A stretch of DNA of 64,000 nt from Yeosuana aromativorans (GTDB lineage Bacteria > Bacteroidota > Bacteroidia > Flavobacteriales > Flavobacteriaceae), in assembly GCF_014646655.1 (NCBI RefSeq), contig NZ_BMNR01000004.1, positions 310,001 through 374,000 of the forward strand. The letters are read 5' to 3'. Below, in pieces: positions 44,170-51,989 of this stretch; within the stretch, counting starts at the first letter, position 1; every line of letters starts with the position of its first letter. The translations under genes were made by a program, and so were the position numbers. Under the pieces are notes generated by a model, which saw nothing but the letters and a program-made list of their open reading frames with translations, was not told where the DNA came from and did no database searches.

Positions 44170-45264
44170 ATGATTATTCAGGATGTTATTAATCATTTAG
44201 AGGAATTTGCACCTTTAGCTTATGCAGAGGATTTTGATAATGTTGGCCTCCTTGTAGGTGATAAAAACACAAAGTTAAACGGTGTTTTAGTGACTTTAGA
44301 TACGCTTGAGGAGGTAGTTGATGAAGCCATTCAAAAAAAATGCAACCTTATTGTTAGTTTCCATCCCATTATTTTTAAAGGCCTAAAAAAAATCACGGGA
44401 AAAAGCTATGTTGAACGTGTGATTTTAAAAGCCATACAAAACAATATTGCCATTTATGCTATCCATACGGCGTTGGATAACGCTTTGCAAGGGGTTAATG
44501 ATATGATTTGCAATCAACTTAAACTACACAACAAGCAGATATTGATTCCGCAAGCGCAAACCATAAAAAAACTGACTACGTTTGTCCCTAAAGCCGAAGC
44601 AGAACAACTAAGAACTGCTTTATTTAAAGTTGGAGCCGGCAATATTGGTAACTATTCCAACTGCAGTTTTAACGTTGAAGGCATTGGCACATTTAACGGA
44701 AATGAAAGTTCCAATCCAACAAAAGGGGAAAAAGGCCACATTCATTATGAAGAAGAAACACAAATCACCTTAACGTATGCCAAACACTTGGAGCCAACAA
44801 TTCTCAAAACGCTTTTCAAAACCCATTCATACGAAGAAGTGGCTTACGAAATCACAACACTTGAAAACAAAAACCAACACATCGGCATAGGCATGGTTGG
44901 CGATTTAGAAGAGGCCATGGATGAAAAACAGTTTTTAAATTATTTAAAAACCCACATGAACACAAAGCATATTAGGCACTCAAAATTATTGGGCAAACCC
45001 ATTAAAAAAATTGCCGTTCTGGGTGGCTCCGGAAGTTTTGCCATTGAAAGCGCTCAAGCTGCTGGCGCTGATGTGTTTATCACTGCCGATTTGAAGTATC
45101 ACGACTTTTTTAGGGCAGAAAACAAGCTTGTTTTAGCCGATATTGGCCATTATGAAAGTGAACAGTTCACAAAAAACCTTTTAGTAGCATATCTTACAAA
45201 AAAAATTACTAATTTTGCAGTCGTTTTATCAAACATAGATACCAATCCTGTTAAGTATTTTTAA
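44170..45264 (+). CDS. Nif3-like dinuclear metal centre protein
   Basis: A 364-residue protein of the Nif3/YbgI (DUF34) family, related to GTP cyclohydrolase type 1-like proteins. Visible: YAEDFDNVGLLVGD, IVSFHPIIFKGLKKITG, YAIHTALDN, and the second metal site ADLKYHDF with DIGHYESEQF. The central inserted domain (about residues 130-230) is CutA-like, as in the long form. Where most members have HHP in the first site this one has FHP. The neighbouring coiled-coil protein starts three bases later, a conserved pair. Function uncertain. Confidence 0.88.
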   Translation: MIIQDVINHLEEFAPLAYAEDFDNVGLLVGDKNTKLNGVLVTLDTLEEVVDEAIQKKCNLIVSFHPIIFKGLKKITGKSYVERVILKAIQNNIAIYAIHTALDNALQGVNDMICNQLKLHNKQILIPQAQTIKKLTTFVPKAEAEQLRTALFKVGAGNIGNYSNCSFNVEGIGTFNGNESSNPTKGEKGHIHYEEETQITLTYAKHLEPTILKTLFKTHSYEEVAYEITTLENKNQHIGIGMVGDLEEAMDEKQFLNYLKTHMNTKHIRHSKLLGKPIKKIAVLGGSGSFAIESAQAAGADVFITADLKYHDFFRAENKLVLADIGHYESEQFTKNLLVAYLTKKITNFAVVLSNIDTNPVKYF

Positions 45265-45267
45265 AGT

Positions 45268-46047
45268 ATGACCAAAAAGAAAGAAGTAACTGTTGAAGAG
45301 CGCTTAAGGGCTTTATACGATTTACAACTTATAGATTCTCGTATAGATGAAATAAGAAATGTTAGAGGAGAACTGCCATTGGAAGTTCGTGATTTAGAGG
45401 ATGAAGTTGCTGGACTAAACATTAGACTGGAAAAACTCACATCTAGTCTAGACGTCATTGACAACGACATTGTTGCCAAGAAAAACTTAATTGAGGAGTC
45501 TAAAGCTTTAATTAAAAAATACAGCGAGCAACAAAAAAACGTAAGAAACAACAGAGAGTTCAATTCACTAACAAAAGAAATTGAGTTTCAAGAACTTGAA
45601 ATTGAGTTAGCTGAAAAACATATTAAAGAGTTCAAGGTTCAAATAGAGCAGAAAAAAGAGGTCATTGCCGAAACCAAGGAACGATTGAAAGAGCGCGAAA
45701 ACCACTTAAAACATAAAAAAGGTGAGCTTGATGCTATTTTGGCCGAAACTGAAAAAGAAGAACAAGCATTGATTGCAAAGTCTGAAGATTACAAAGAACA
45801 GATTGAAGATCGCTTGGTATCTGCTTACACAAGAATCCGTCAAAACGTGAAAAACGGATTGGCTGTGGTTGCTATTGAAAGAGGTGCTTCTGGAGGATCA
45901 TTTTTTACCATTCCACCACAAGTACAAGTTGAAATTGCCTCTAGAAAAAAAATCATTACTGATGAGCACAGCGGTAGGATTTTAGTTGATGAAGCGCTAG
46001 CTAATGAACAAAAAGAGAAAATGGAAAAATTGTTTTCAAAACTATAA
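45268..46047 (+). CDS. coiled-coil protein of the C4 zinc-ribbon (DUF164) family
   Basis: A 259-residue protein made of long coiled coils (about residues 30-180), followed by a small C-terminal domain. The layout matches the CT398/DUF164 family, whose C-terminal zinc ribbon has two CxxC pairs. Here the corresponding places read RGASGGSFF and DEHSGRILVDEAL, with no Cys at all, so the zinc site is lost while the surrounding PPQVQ and GRILVDE residues stay. It follows the Nif3-like gene by three bases. A strong terminator follows at 46071. Relatives have been linked to export or flagellar partners elsewhere; role here unknown. Confidence 0.82.
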   Translation: MTKKKEVTVEERLRALYDLQLIDSRIDEIRNVRGELPLEVRDLEDEVAGLNIRLEKLTSSLDVIDNDIVAKKNLIEESKALIKKYSEQQKNVRNNREFNSLTKEIEFQELEIELAEKHIKEFKVQIEQKKEVIAETKERLKERENHLKHKKGELDAILAETEKEEQALIAKSEDYKEQIEDRLVSAYTRIRQNVKNGLAVVAIERGASGGSFFTIPPQVQVEIASRKKIITDEHSGRILVDEALANEQKEKMEKLFSKL

Positions 46048-46070
46048 TCCATTAAAAAATAAAATTTTAA

Positions 46071-46104
46071 AAGAGTCTTCAAATTATTGAAGGCTCTTTT
46101 TTTT
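46071..46104 (+). terminator. rho-independent terminator
   Basis: AAGAGTCTTCAA (46071-46082) pairs with TTGAAGGCTCTT (46087-46098) with one G-U wobble and a four-base loop, followed by a long T run. It ends the Nif3/coiled-coil operon. Confidence 0.85.
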
Positions 46105-46131
46105 AATAAAACTTTCACATAAATTCAATTA

Positions 46132-46168
46132 AGGTTTTTTCATTCTATACGTCTATGATAAAAAACCT
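46132..46168 (+). promoter_or_regulatory. stem-loop just upstream of msrA
   Basis: AGGTTTTTT (46132-46140) and AAAAAACCT (46160-46168) are perfect nine-base arms around a 19-base loop, ending eight bases before the msrA ATG. It could be a leader hairpin or operator; no known riboswitch fits. Confidence 0.3.
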
Positions 46169-46176
46169 AATTAATT

Positions 46177-46827
46177 ATGAAAAAAATATATAACTTAGTT
46201 TTGGTTGCTCTTTTATTTAGTTGCCATAATTCTGCCCAAGTCAATCCAGAACAACAAGCTGTCATTAATGCCAAACCTGTTGAAGTTTCTTCACAAAACG
46301 GAAAAGCAAGAGCCTACTTTTCAAGTGGCTGCTTTTGGTGTGTTGAAGCTATTTTTGAAAGCGTAAAAGGGGTTGATGAAGTTATAAACGGTTATTCTGG
46401 TGGACATACCAAAAACCCAACCTATGAAGACAGTAATACCGGTAGAACAGGACACGCCGAATCTGTTGAAGTAATTTATGACCCAAACGTTGTAAGTTTT
46501 TCAACACTTGTTGATGTGTATTTTGGCTCTCAAAACCCATTACAAGTCAATGGTCAAGGCCCTGATAGAGGCTCACAATATCGTTCCATTATTTTTTATC
46601 AAAACGATGAACAAAAACAAATTATAGAATCTAAAAAATCAGCATTAGAAAAAAAACTTAATGCCAAGGTTGCTGCAGAAATCTATCCTTTTCAAAAGTT
46701 TTGGAAAGCAGAGGATTATCATCAAAACTACGTCCGCCTGCATCCAGAAAATAGGTATGTTCAAGGCGTTTCCATTCCAAGGTTGAACCGTTTTAAATCA
46801 AAGTTCCCTGAGCTGTTAAAGGATTAA
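46177..46827 (+). CDS. msrA: peptide-methionine (S)-S-oxide reductase, lipoprotein form
   Basis: A 216-residue MsrA that repairs oxidised methionine. The N-terminus is a lipoprotein signal (LVLVALLFSC, Cys16), so the enzyme should be anchored in the envelope. The catalytic motif is SSGCFWCVEAIFE with Cys52, and a second Cys at 55 in place of the usual Gly. Other conserved parts are YSGGHTKNPTYED, GRTGHAESVEV and YHQNY. There is no C-terminal resolving Cys, so Cys55 or an outside thiol must recycle it. Confidence 0.92.
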   Translation: MKKIYNLVLVALLFSCHNSAQVNPEQQAVINAKPVEVSSQNGKARAYFSSGCFWCVEAIFESVKGVDEVINGYSGGHTKNPTYEDSNTGRTGHAESVEVIYDPNVVSFSTLVDVYFGSQNPLQVNGQGPDRGSQYRSIIFYQNDEQKQIIESKKSALEKKLNAKVAAEIYPFQKFWKAEDYHQNYVRLHPENRYVQGVSIPRLNRFKSKFPELLKD

Positions 46828-46864
46828 CCCTGAACAAAATAGTGTTTTTAGGTTTATGATTTTC

Positions 46865-46872
46865 TATCTTTG
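46865..46872 (+). promoter_or_regulatory. -7 element (TATCTTTG) for the lipoprotein gene
   Basis: TATCTTTGTTAAAAAC lies 17 bases before the ATG at 46890 and fits TAnnTTTG. The -33 region lacks TTG. Confidence 0.45.
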
Positions 46873-46889
46873 TTAAAAACACTTAACAG

Positions 46890-47558
46890 ATGAAAAATCA
46901 CATCCTTATACTTGCCATACTAATCACATGCATCTCTTGTAAACAAAATAAAAAGATACAACCCGAAATTAAATCACAAACACTTGCAGAAAAAATAACC
47001 AATGCCAATGGTATTGAAAACTGGAAAAATGTATCTGAAATAGATTTCACTTTTAACGTAGACAGAGATACAATTCATTTTGAACGCTCATGGAGTTGGC
47101 AACCAAAAACAGGTGATGTGACCTTGATTTCTGGGAAAGACACCATTTCATACAAACAAATGGCTGTTGACAGCACATCTTTGAATGCCGACAAAAGCCT
47201 TATAAATGACTCATTTTGGTTATTGGCTCCGTTTCATTTGGTTTGGGACAAAGGCACAACCATTTCAGACCTTGTTAAAGAAGAAGCCCCGATGAGTAAA
47301 ACGATAATGAATAAAATAACCTTGACATATCCTAACCAAGGTGGTTACACACCAGGCGATGCTTACGATTTTTATTTTGGTGATGATTATCTGGTCAAGG
47401 AATGGATTTACAGAAAAGGGAATTCAAAAGAACCTTCAATGATTACGTCTTGGGACAATTATCAAGATTTTAATGGTTTAAAAATAGCCAAAGAACATAA
47501 AAATTCAGAAGGGAATTTTAAACTGTATTTCACAAATGTGAAGGTTGTTTTTAACTAA
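46890..47558 (+). CDS. hypothetical lipoprotein
   Basis: A 222-residue protein with a lipoprotein signal (ILILAILITCISCKQ, Cys at 14 or 17). The mature part looks like a small beta-rich fold of the LolA/outer-membrane carrier type (SWQPKTGDVTLISGKDTISY, SFWLLAPFHLVWDKG), found in many Bacteroidetes lipoproteins. No catalytic residues are visible. It has its own -7 element and terminator, so it is a single-gene unit. Function unknown. Confidence 0.7.
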   Translation: MKNHILILAILITCISCKQNKKIQPEIKSQTLAEKITNANGIENWKNVSEIDFTFNVDRDTIHFERSWSWQPKTGDVTLISGKDTISYKQMAVDSTSLNADKSLINDSFWLLAPFHLVWDKGTTISDLVKEEAPMSKTIMNKITLTYPNQGGYTPGDAYDFYFGDDYLVKEWIYRKGNSKEPSMITSWDNYQDFNGLKIAKEHKNSEGNFKLYFTNVKVVFN

Positions 47559-47642
47559 TTTTTAAAAAAATTTGACATCCAAAAGTTATTATTTAGACGT
47601 ATATAAAGTATAAATTTTCCGCGTTATGCGTCTATATATATC

Positions 47643-47681
47643 AAAAGAGCTTCAGTAAAAAAACTGAAGCTCTTTTTTTTT
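47643..47681 (+). terminator. rho-independent terminator
   Basis: AAAAGAGCTTCAGT (47643-47656) pairs with ACTGAAGCTCTTTT (47663-47676) around an all-A loop of six, followed by Ts. It lies 85 bases after the lipoprotein stop. Confidence 0.85.
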
Positions 47682-47690
47682 GTGTAAAAA

Positions 47691-48110
47691 TCAGCCTTTA
47701 AAATCCTCTCTGACATGTGTTCCGTCACAATACGGTTTATTGCCAGACATACCACACCTACAAAAGGCCGTGGTTTTATTTTTGGATTCAGTTGAGCCAT
47801 CTTTATGGGTTACTTTTAAAGTTCCGTAAACTAATAACGGACCATTTTCCAATACTTCCACTTTCGTCTCCAAATGCTCAGCAGACTGATCTTTTTTATC
47901 GTTCATATAAAAACTTAAAGCACCAGAAGGGCATGCTTTTACTTGATTTACTAACTTCTCAGTTGACGCGGCATTAATGTTAATCCATGGTTTTTCTTGA
48001 GGTTTAAAAACGTTTGGTAAGCCTTTTACACAAATGCCTGAGTGAATGCATGTTTCTGGTTCCCAAACTACAGTAACTTCTCCATTGCTATATTCTTTTG
48101 TTTTGCCCAT
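47691..48110 (-). CDS. 4Fe-4S mono-cluster and CDGSH iron-sulfur protein
   Basis: A 139-residue two-domain protein. The N-terminal divergent 4Fe-4S domain has CIHSGICVKGLPNVF and KACPSGALSFY. The C-terminal CDGSH domain has the full CRCGMSGNKPYCDGTH, three Cys and one His that bind a 2Fe-2S cluster, as in mitoNEET. It is a soluble redox or cluster-transfer protein. It is divergent from the kynurenine cluster, sharing a 115-base control region; a functional link is not shown. Confidence 0.9.
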   Translation of the reverse strand: MGKTKEYSNGEVTVVWEPETCIHSGICVKGLPNVFKPQEKPWININAASTEKLVNQVKACPSGALSFYMNDKKDQSAEHLETKVEVLENGPLLVYGTLKVTHKDGSTESKNKTTAFCRCGMSGNKPYCDGTHVREDFKG

Positions 48111-48194
48111 AATCCTATTTTTTTATTAAATATACAAAAAATGAAATCATTAAATATCCAGGCTTTCTGTCTTCCTTTCTAACTTTAGAATTCT

Positions 48195-48202
48195 TATTTT
48201 TG
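48195..48202 (+). promoter_or_regulatory. -7 element (TATTTTTG) for the kynurenine cluster
   Basis: TATTTTTGTTAG lies 23 bases before the kynU start and is the only good TAnnTTTG match in the divergent gap. It may drive the whole cluster to 56648. Confidence 0.4.
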
Positions 48203-48225
48203 TTAGAAACCAAAAACAAAATACT

Positions 48226-49497
48226 TTGTCAAAATACAAGTTAGGTCTTGATTACGCTAAACAACAAGACCACAATGACGATTTATCCATTTACAGGAAT
48301 CAATTTTATATTCCAAAAGACACACATGGAAACGAATTGATTTACATGACCGGAAACTCACTTGGTTTACAGCCCAAAACCACAAAAGCATATATTGACC
48401 AAGAACTTGAAGATTGGGCAAATTTAGGTGTTGAAGGCCATACACAAGCAAAAAATCCATGGTTAAAATATAATGAATACTTAACTGAAAACATGGCAAA
48501 CATAGTGGGCGCCAAACCCATTGAAGTGGTAGTCATGAATACCTTAACAGTAAATTTGCACCTTATGATGGTGTCTTTTTACCAGCCCACAAAAACACGT
48601 TATAAAATTTTAATAGAAGCCGATGCCTTTCCTTCAGATAAATATGCTGTTGAATCGCAATTAAGACATCATGGTTTTGATGATAAAGATGGTTTGATTC
48701 TTTGGAAAGCAAGAGCTGGTGAAGAACTGGCTAATTATGATGATTTAGAAGCCATTTTCAAAGCACATGGCCATGAAATTGCATTGGTTATGATTGGAGG
48801 CGTAAACTACTACACTGGGCAATTTTTTGATTTAAAACGCATCACTAAATTAGGCCATCAATATGGCTGTATAGTTGGTTTTGACTGTGCCCATGGCGCT
48901 GGAAACGTAGAACTCAATTTGCATGATTCGGGAGCCGATTTTGCTGTTTGGTGCACGTATAAATATTTGAATTCTGGACCAGGCAGTTTGGCCGGATGCT
49001 TTGTCCATGAACGCCATGCCCATAAAAAAGACTTAAACCGATTTACAGGTTGGTGGAGCCATAACAAAGAAACCCGTTTTAAAATGCGCGACGACTTTGA
49101 CCAATTGCCGGGTGCTGAAGGTTGGCAATTGAGCAATCCACCCATTTTATCCATGGCCGCCATCAAAGCATCCTTGGACATGTTCAATAAAGTTGGCATT
49201 AAAAAATTAGTAGAAAAGTCAAAAAAACTGACTGGTTATTTTGAATTTTTGATTCATGAACTTAATGATAAACACATTAAAATAATCACGCCACAAAACC
49301 CAGAGGAACGTGGTTGCCAGCTCTCAATCCAAGTCAAAAACGCAGACAAAAGCTTGCACCATAAATTAACGCAAGCTGGTGTGATTAGCGATTGGAGAGA
49401 ACCCGATGTGATTCGCTGTGCGCCTGTTCCGCTATATAATTCATTTCAAGACGTCTATCATTTGGTTGATACTTTGAAAACCATATTACATGAATAA
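48226..49497 (+). CDS. kynU: kynureninase
   Basis: A 423-residue PLP enzyme that cleaves kynurenine or 3-hydroxykynurenine to anthranilate or 3-hydroxyanthranilate plus alanine. The PLP lysine is Lys246 in VWCTYKYLNSGPGS. Other marks are YMTGNSLGLQPKTT, VGFDCAHGAGN and GWWSHN. The start is TTG at 48226, matching the family N-terminus (MSKYKLGLDYAKQQD). It overlaps kmo by eight bases. With kmo next to it, the substrate in vivo is most likely 3-hydroxykynurenine. Confidence 0.95.
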   Translation: MSKYKLGLDYAKQQDHNDDLSIYRNQFYIPKDTHGNELIYMTGNSLGLQPKTTKAYIDQELEDWANLGVEGHTQAKNPWLKYNEYLTENMANIVGAKPIEVVVMNTLTVNLHLMMVSFYQPTKTRYKILIEADAFPSDKYAVESQLRHHGFDDKDGLILWKARAGEELANYDDLEAIFKAHGHEIALVMIGGVNYYTGQFFDLKRITKLGHQYGCIVGFDCAHGAGNVELNLHDSGADFAVWCTYKYLNSGPGSLAGCFVHERHAHKKDLNRFTGWWSHNKETRFKMRDDFDQLPGAEGWQLSNPPILSMAAIKASLDMFNKVGIKKLVEKSKKLTGYFEFLIHELNDKHIKIITPQNPEERGCQLSIQVKNADKSLHHKLTQAGVISDWREPDVIRCAPVPLYNSFQDVYHLVDTLKTILHE

Positions 49498-50902
49498 ACA
49501 ACAAAATATATTGATTATTGGCGCTGGACTTTGTGGTTCGCTTCTTGCCTTACGTTTAGGCCAACGAGGCTATCATGTAACCGTCATGGAAAAACGCCCT
49601 GATTTGCGAAAAGTAAACATCAGTGCTGGGCGTTCCATTAATCTTGCTTTTTCAGACAGAGGAAACAAAGCCATGAAATTGGTTGGTATAGAAAATCAAG
49701 TTAAAGCGCTTTGTATCCCTATGAACGGCCGTATGATTCATGATAAAGATGGCAACACGTTTTTATCAAATTATAGCGGTCGGGATTATGAGTACATCAA
49801 TTCAATTTCGCGTGGAGACCTTAATGCTTTGCTTTTAGATGAAGCTGAAAAACACGAAAATGTATCTATATACTTCAATAGAAAATGCAAATCAGTAGAT
49901 TTTGAAAATACAACAGCCCTATTTTATGATTACGAATCAAAAACAGAATTCGTAGAAGATGCCGATGTAATTTTTGCAACTGATGGCGCTGGTTCAGCCA
50001 TGAGAAAAAGTTATTATTTAGGTAAAAAATTCCTGTTTAGTTTTTCACAAGATTACCTCACACATGGTTACAAGGAATTATCCATTCTTCCAACAAAAGA
50101 AGGTGATTACAAAATCTATAAAAACGCTTTGCACATTTGGCCACGCGGATCGTTTATGCTCATAGCCTTGCCTAATTTAGATGGCAGTTTTACGGTTACC
50201 TTATTTTTAAGCCATGATGATGGTGAGTATAATTTCAGCAATCTTACAACTCCTGAAAACGTAACCGATTTCTTCAAAAAAGAATTTCCTGATGCGCTTG
50301 AGTTAATGCCAAATTTGATAGAAGATTTCTTCAAAAACCCAACATCCCCTTTAGGCACCGTAAAATGCTCGCCTTGGCATTTTAAGGGCAACACCTTGCT
50401 AATGGGTGATGCAGCCCATGCCATAGTTCCGTTTTACGGACAAGGCATGAATGCTTCTTTTGAGGATGTGGTTGAATTTGACACTGTTCTTGAAAAGCAC
50501 AAAAACCCAAGCACAAAAAGTGATTGGGAAACCATTTTTAAAGCCTACGAAAGAACGCGTAAAAAAGACACCGATGCCATTGCTGATTTGGCCATTGATA
50601 ATTTCCATGAAATGAAAGAACACGTCAATCATGATTTGTTTAGGGAAAAACGTAACTTGGAAATGGCTTTAGAACAACATTTTCCAGAAGAATATACATC
50701 AAAATATTCATTGGTAACATTTAATGAAAACATTGGCTATAGAGAAGCCATGTTGAAAGGTCGGGCACAGGACAAAGCCATTTTAAATATGTTGGCTGAC
50801 AAAAAAATTGATTTGAATGGTGATTTGAGAAGTATTTTAGATAAAGTTAAATTTGAAACCGAGGCCATTCTTGAAGATGATAGAATTGCTGGATTAAAAT
50901 AG
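49490..50902 (+). CDS. kmo: kynurenine 3-monooxygenase
   Basis: A 470-residue FAD monooxygenase that hydroxylates kynurenine with NADPH and oxygen. Motifs: IIGAGLCGSLLALRLGQRGY (dinucleotide-binding), SAGRSINLAFSDRG, and LLMGDAAHAIVPFYGQGMNA, which is the FAD-binding GD motif with the family-specific end. A hydrophobic C-terminal anchor of the eukaryotic enzyme is absent. It is coupled to kynU by overlap. Confidence 0.94.
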   Translation: MNKQQNILIIGAGLCGSLLALRLGQRGYHVTVMEKRPDLRKVNISAGRSINLAFSDRGNKAMKLVGIENQVKALCIPMNGRMIHDKDGNTFLSNYSGRDYEYINSISRGDLNALLLDEAEKHENVSIYFNRKCKSVDFENTTALFYDYESKTEFVEDADVIFATDGAGSAMRKSYYLGKKFLFSFSQDYLTHGYKELSILPTKEGDYKIYKNALHIWPRGSFMLIALPNLDGSFTVTLFLSHDDGEYNFSNLTTPENVTDFFKKEFPDALELMPNLIEDFFKNPTSPLGTVKCSPWHFKGNTLLMGDAAHAIVPFYGQGMNASFEDVVEFDTVLEKHKNPSTKSDWETIFKAYERTRKKDTDAIADLAIDNFHEMKEHVNHDLFREKRNLEMALEQHFPEEYTSKYSLVTFNENIGYREAMLKGRAQDKAILNMLADKKIDLNGDLRSILDKVKFETEAILEDDRIAGLK

Positions 50903-51062
50903 AGTATATTTAAATATAAATTTATTCGATTCACAGCCTCAATATCGTTGAAATGTAGAATATAAAAATAAAATCTTTAAGAATTTTTGAAGCCTTGGAG
51001 GAAATTTAGATTTTATTTTTGGTTTTCATGTAATGAAAAATTCCTTATTTCAACTTGACCTT

Positions 51063-51134
51063 TTTGGTTCGTTTTGTGTTAAGACAAAAATGAACCAAAT
51101 AAAAACCAAAGAGATTCTGAAACAAGTTCAGAAT
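51063..51134 (+). repeat. two-hairpin intergenic element between kmo and ridA-like gene
   Basis: Hairpin one: TTTGGTTC (51063-51070) pairs with GAACCAAA (51092-51099), with an inner stem TTTTGT/ACAAAA. Hairpin two: ATTCTGAA (51114-51121) pairs with TTCAGAAT (51127-51134) around ACAAG. The second resembles a palindromic sequence widespread in Flavobacteria intergenic DNA (recollection). The 247-base gap holds no other gene. Confidence 0.5.
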
Positions 51135-51149
51135 GAAAAGAACAAGATT

Positions 51150-51560
51150 ATGAGCAAAGACAAAACCGTGACCCCAAGAGGCGCCTATCCTCACACTAAA
51201 CGCGTAGGTGATTTTATATTTGTTTCAGGCACCAGTTCGCGCCGTGCTGATAATACCATTGCCGGCGTGGATATCATTGACGAAATGGGAACAAAACGAT
51301 TAAACATTGAAGCCCAAACACGGGAAGTGCTCTTAAATATTGAAAAAAACTTAGCTAAAGAAGGTGCCTCGTTAAAAGATGTGGTAGATGTAACCTCATT
51401 TTTAGTGAACATGAATGACTTTGCTGGCTATAATAAAGCCTATGCTGAATTTTTTGACGCAGCATCAGGACCAACTAGAACCACAGTGGCCGTACACCAA
51501 TTACCACATCCTGATTTGGTAATAGAAATTAAAGTGATGGCATATAAGAAAAGTGAATGA
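51150..51560 (+). CDS. RidA family protein, probable 2-aminomuconate deaminase
   Basis: A 136-residue YjgF/RidA-fold enzyme: [40 protein letters not shown] and the conserved Arg in [20 protein letters not shown]. Most RidA proteins hydrolyse enamines; the members found beside ACMS decarboxylase and semialdehyde dehydrogenase are 2-aminomuconate deaminases. That context is present here. The ATG at 51150 is chosen; the frame is open 39 codons upstream but that part is the folded repeat element, not protein. Confidence 0.85.
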   Translation: MSKDKTVTPRGAYPHTKRVGDFIFVSGTSSRRADNTIAGVDIIDEMGTKRLNIEAQTREVLLNIEKNLAKEGASLKDVVDVTSFLVNMNDFAGYNKAYAEFFDAASGPTRTTVAVHQLPHPDLVIEIKVMAYKKSE

Positions 51561-51569
51561 TTGAACAAA

Positions 51570-51989
51570 ATGGTAGAAATTAGAAGCTTAGTCAAAGAAG
51601 ATTTTGAATCAATAGCCAGTCTTTCAAATCAATTGGGTTATATAATAAATCCACAAGATTTACTTGTTCAACTCAAAACAATTTTAAAAGATGGCAACCA
51701 CCATTTATTTGGAGCTATTAAAGACAACAAATTAGTTGGATATATACATTCAACCCAAGTTATAGGGTTAACCTCTCTTCCTTTTACTGAAATAATGGCA
51801 TTAATAGTTTGTGAAAAAGAAAGAGGAAATGGTATAGGAAAACAATTAGTAAAAAAAATTGAAAATGTTTGTTCTGATAAAAAAATACGTGTTCGTTGTA
51901 ACTCAAAACGTGAACTAGCTCACAAATTTTACTATAACATGAATTTTAGTCTCAACAAAGAACAAAAAGTGTTTGAAAAGGCAATTTAA
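51570..51989 (+). CDS. GNAT family N-acetyltransferase
   Basis: A 139-residue acetyltransferase: VEIRSLVKEDFESIASLSNQ start, ALIVCEKERGNGIGKQLVKK (acetyl-CoA loop with the R/Q-x-x-G-x-G/A motif), and HKFYYNMNFS end. The ATG at 51570 is chosen over a TTG at 51561 directly after the deaminase stop. Substrate unknown. It is not a step of the kynurenine pathway, yet it is embedded in the operon between two pathway genes and abuts the dehydrogenase start. Confidence 0.85.
   Translation: MVEIRSLVKEDFESIASLSNQLGYIINPQDLLVQLKTILKDGNHHLFGAIKDNKLVGYIHSTQVIGLTSLPFTEIMALIVCEKERGNGIGKQLVKKIENVCSDKKIRVRCNSKRELAHKFYYNMNFSLNKEQKVFEKAI

Noticed and set aside
47717-47977. 86-codon plus-strand frame opposite the CDGSH gene
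   Set aside because: Lies fully antisense to a gene with complete iron-sulfur motifs.
51033-51149. Extended N-terminus of the RidA-like gene starting at 51033
   Set aside because: The 39 extra codons cover the two-hairpin element, are unlike any RidA protein, and a good family start exists at 51150.
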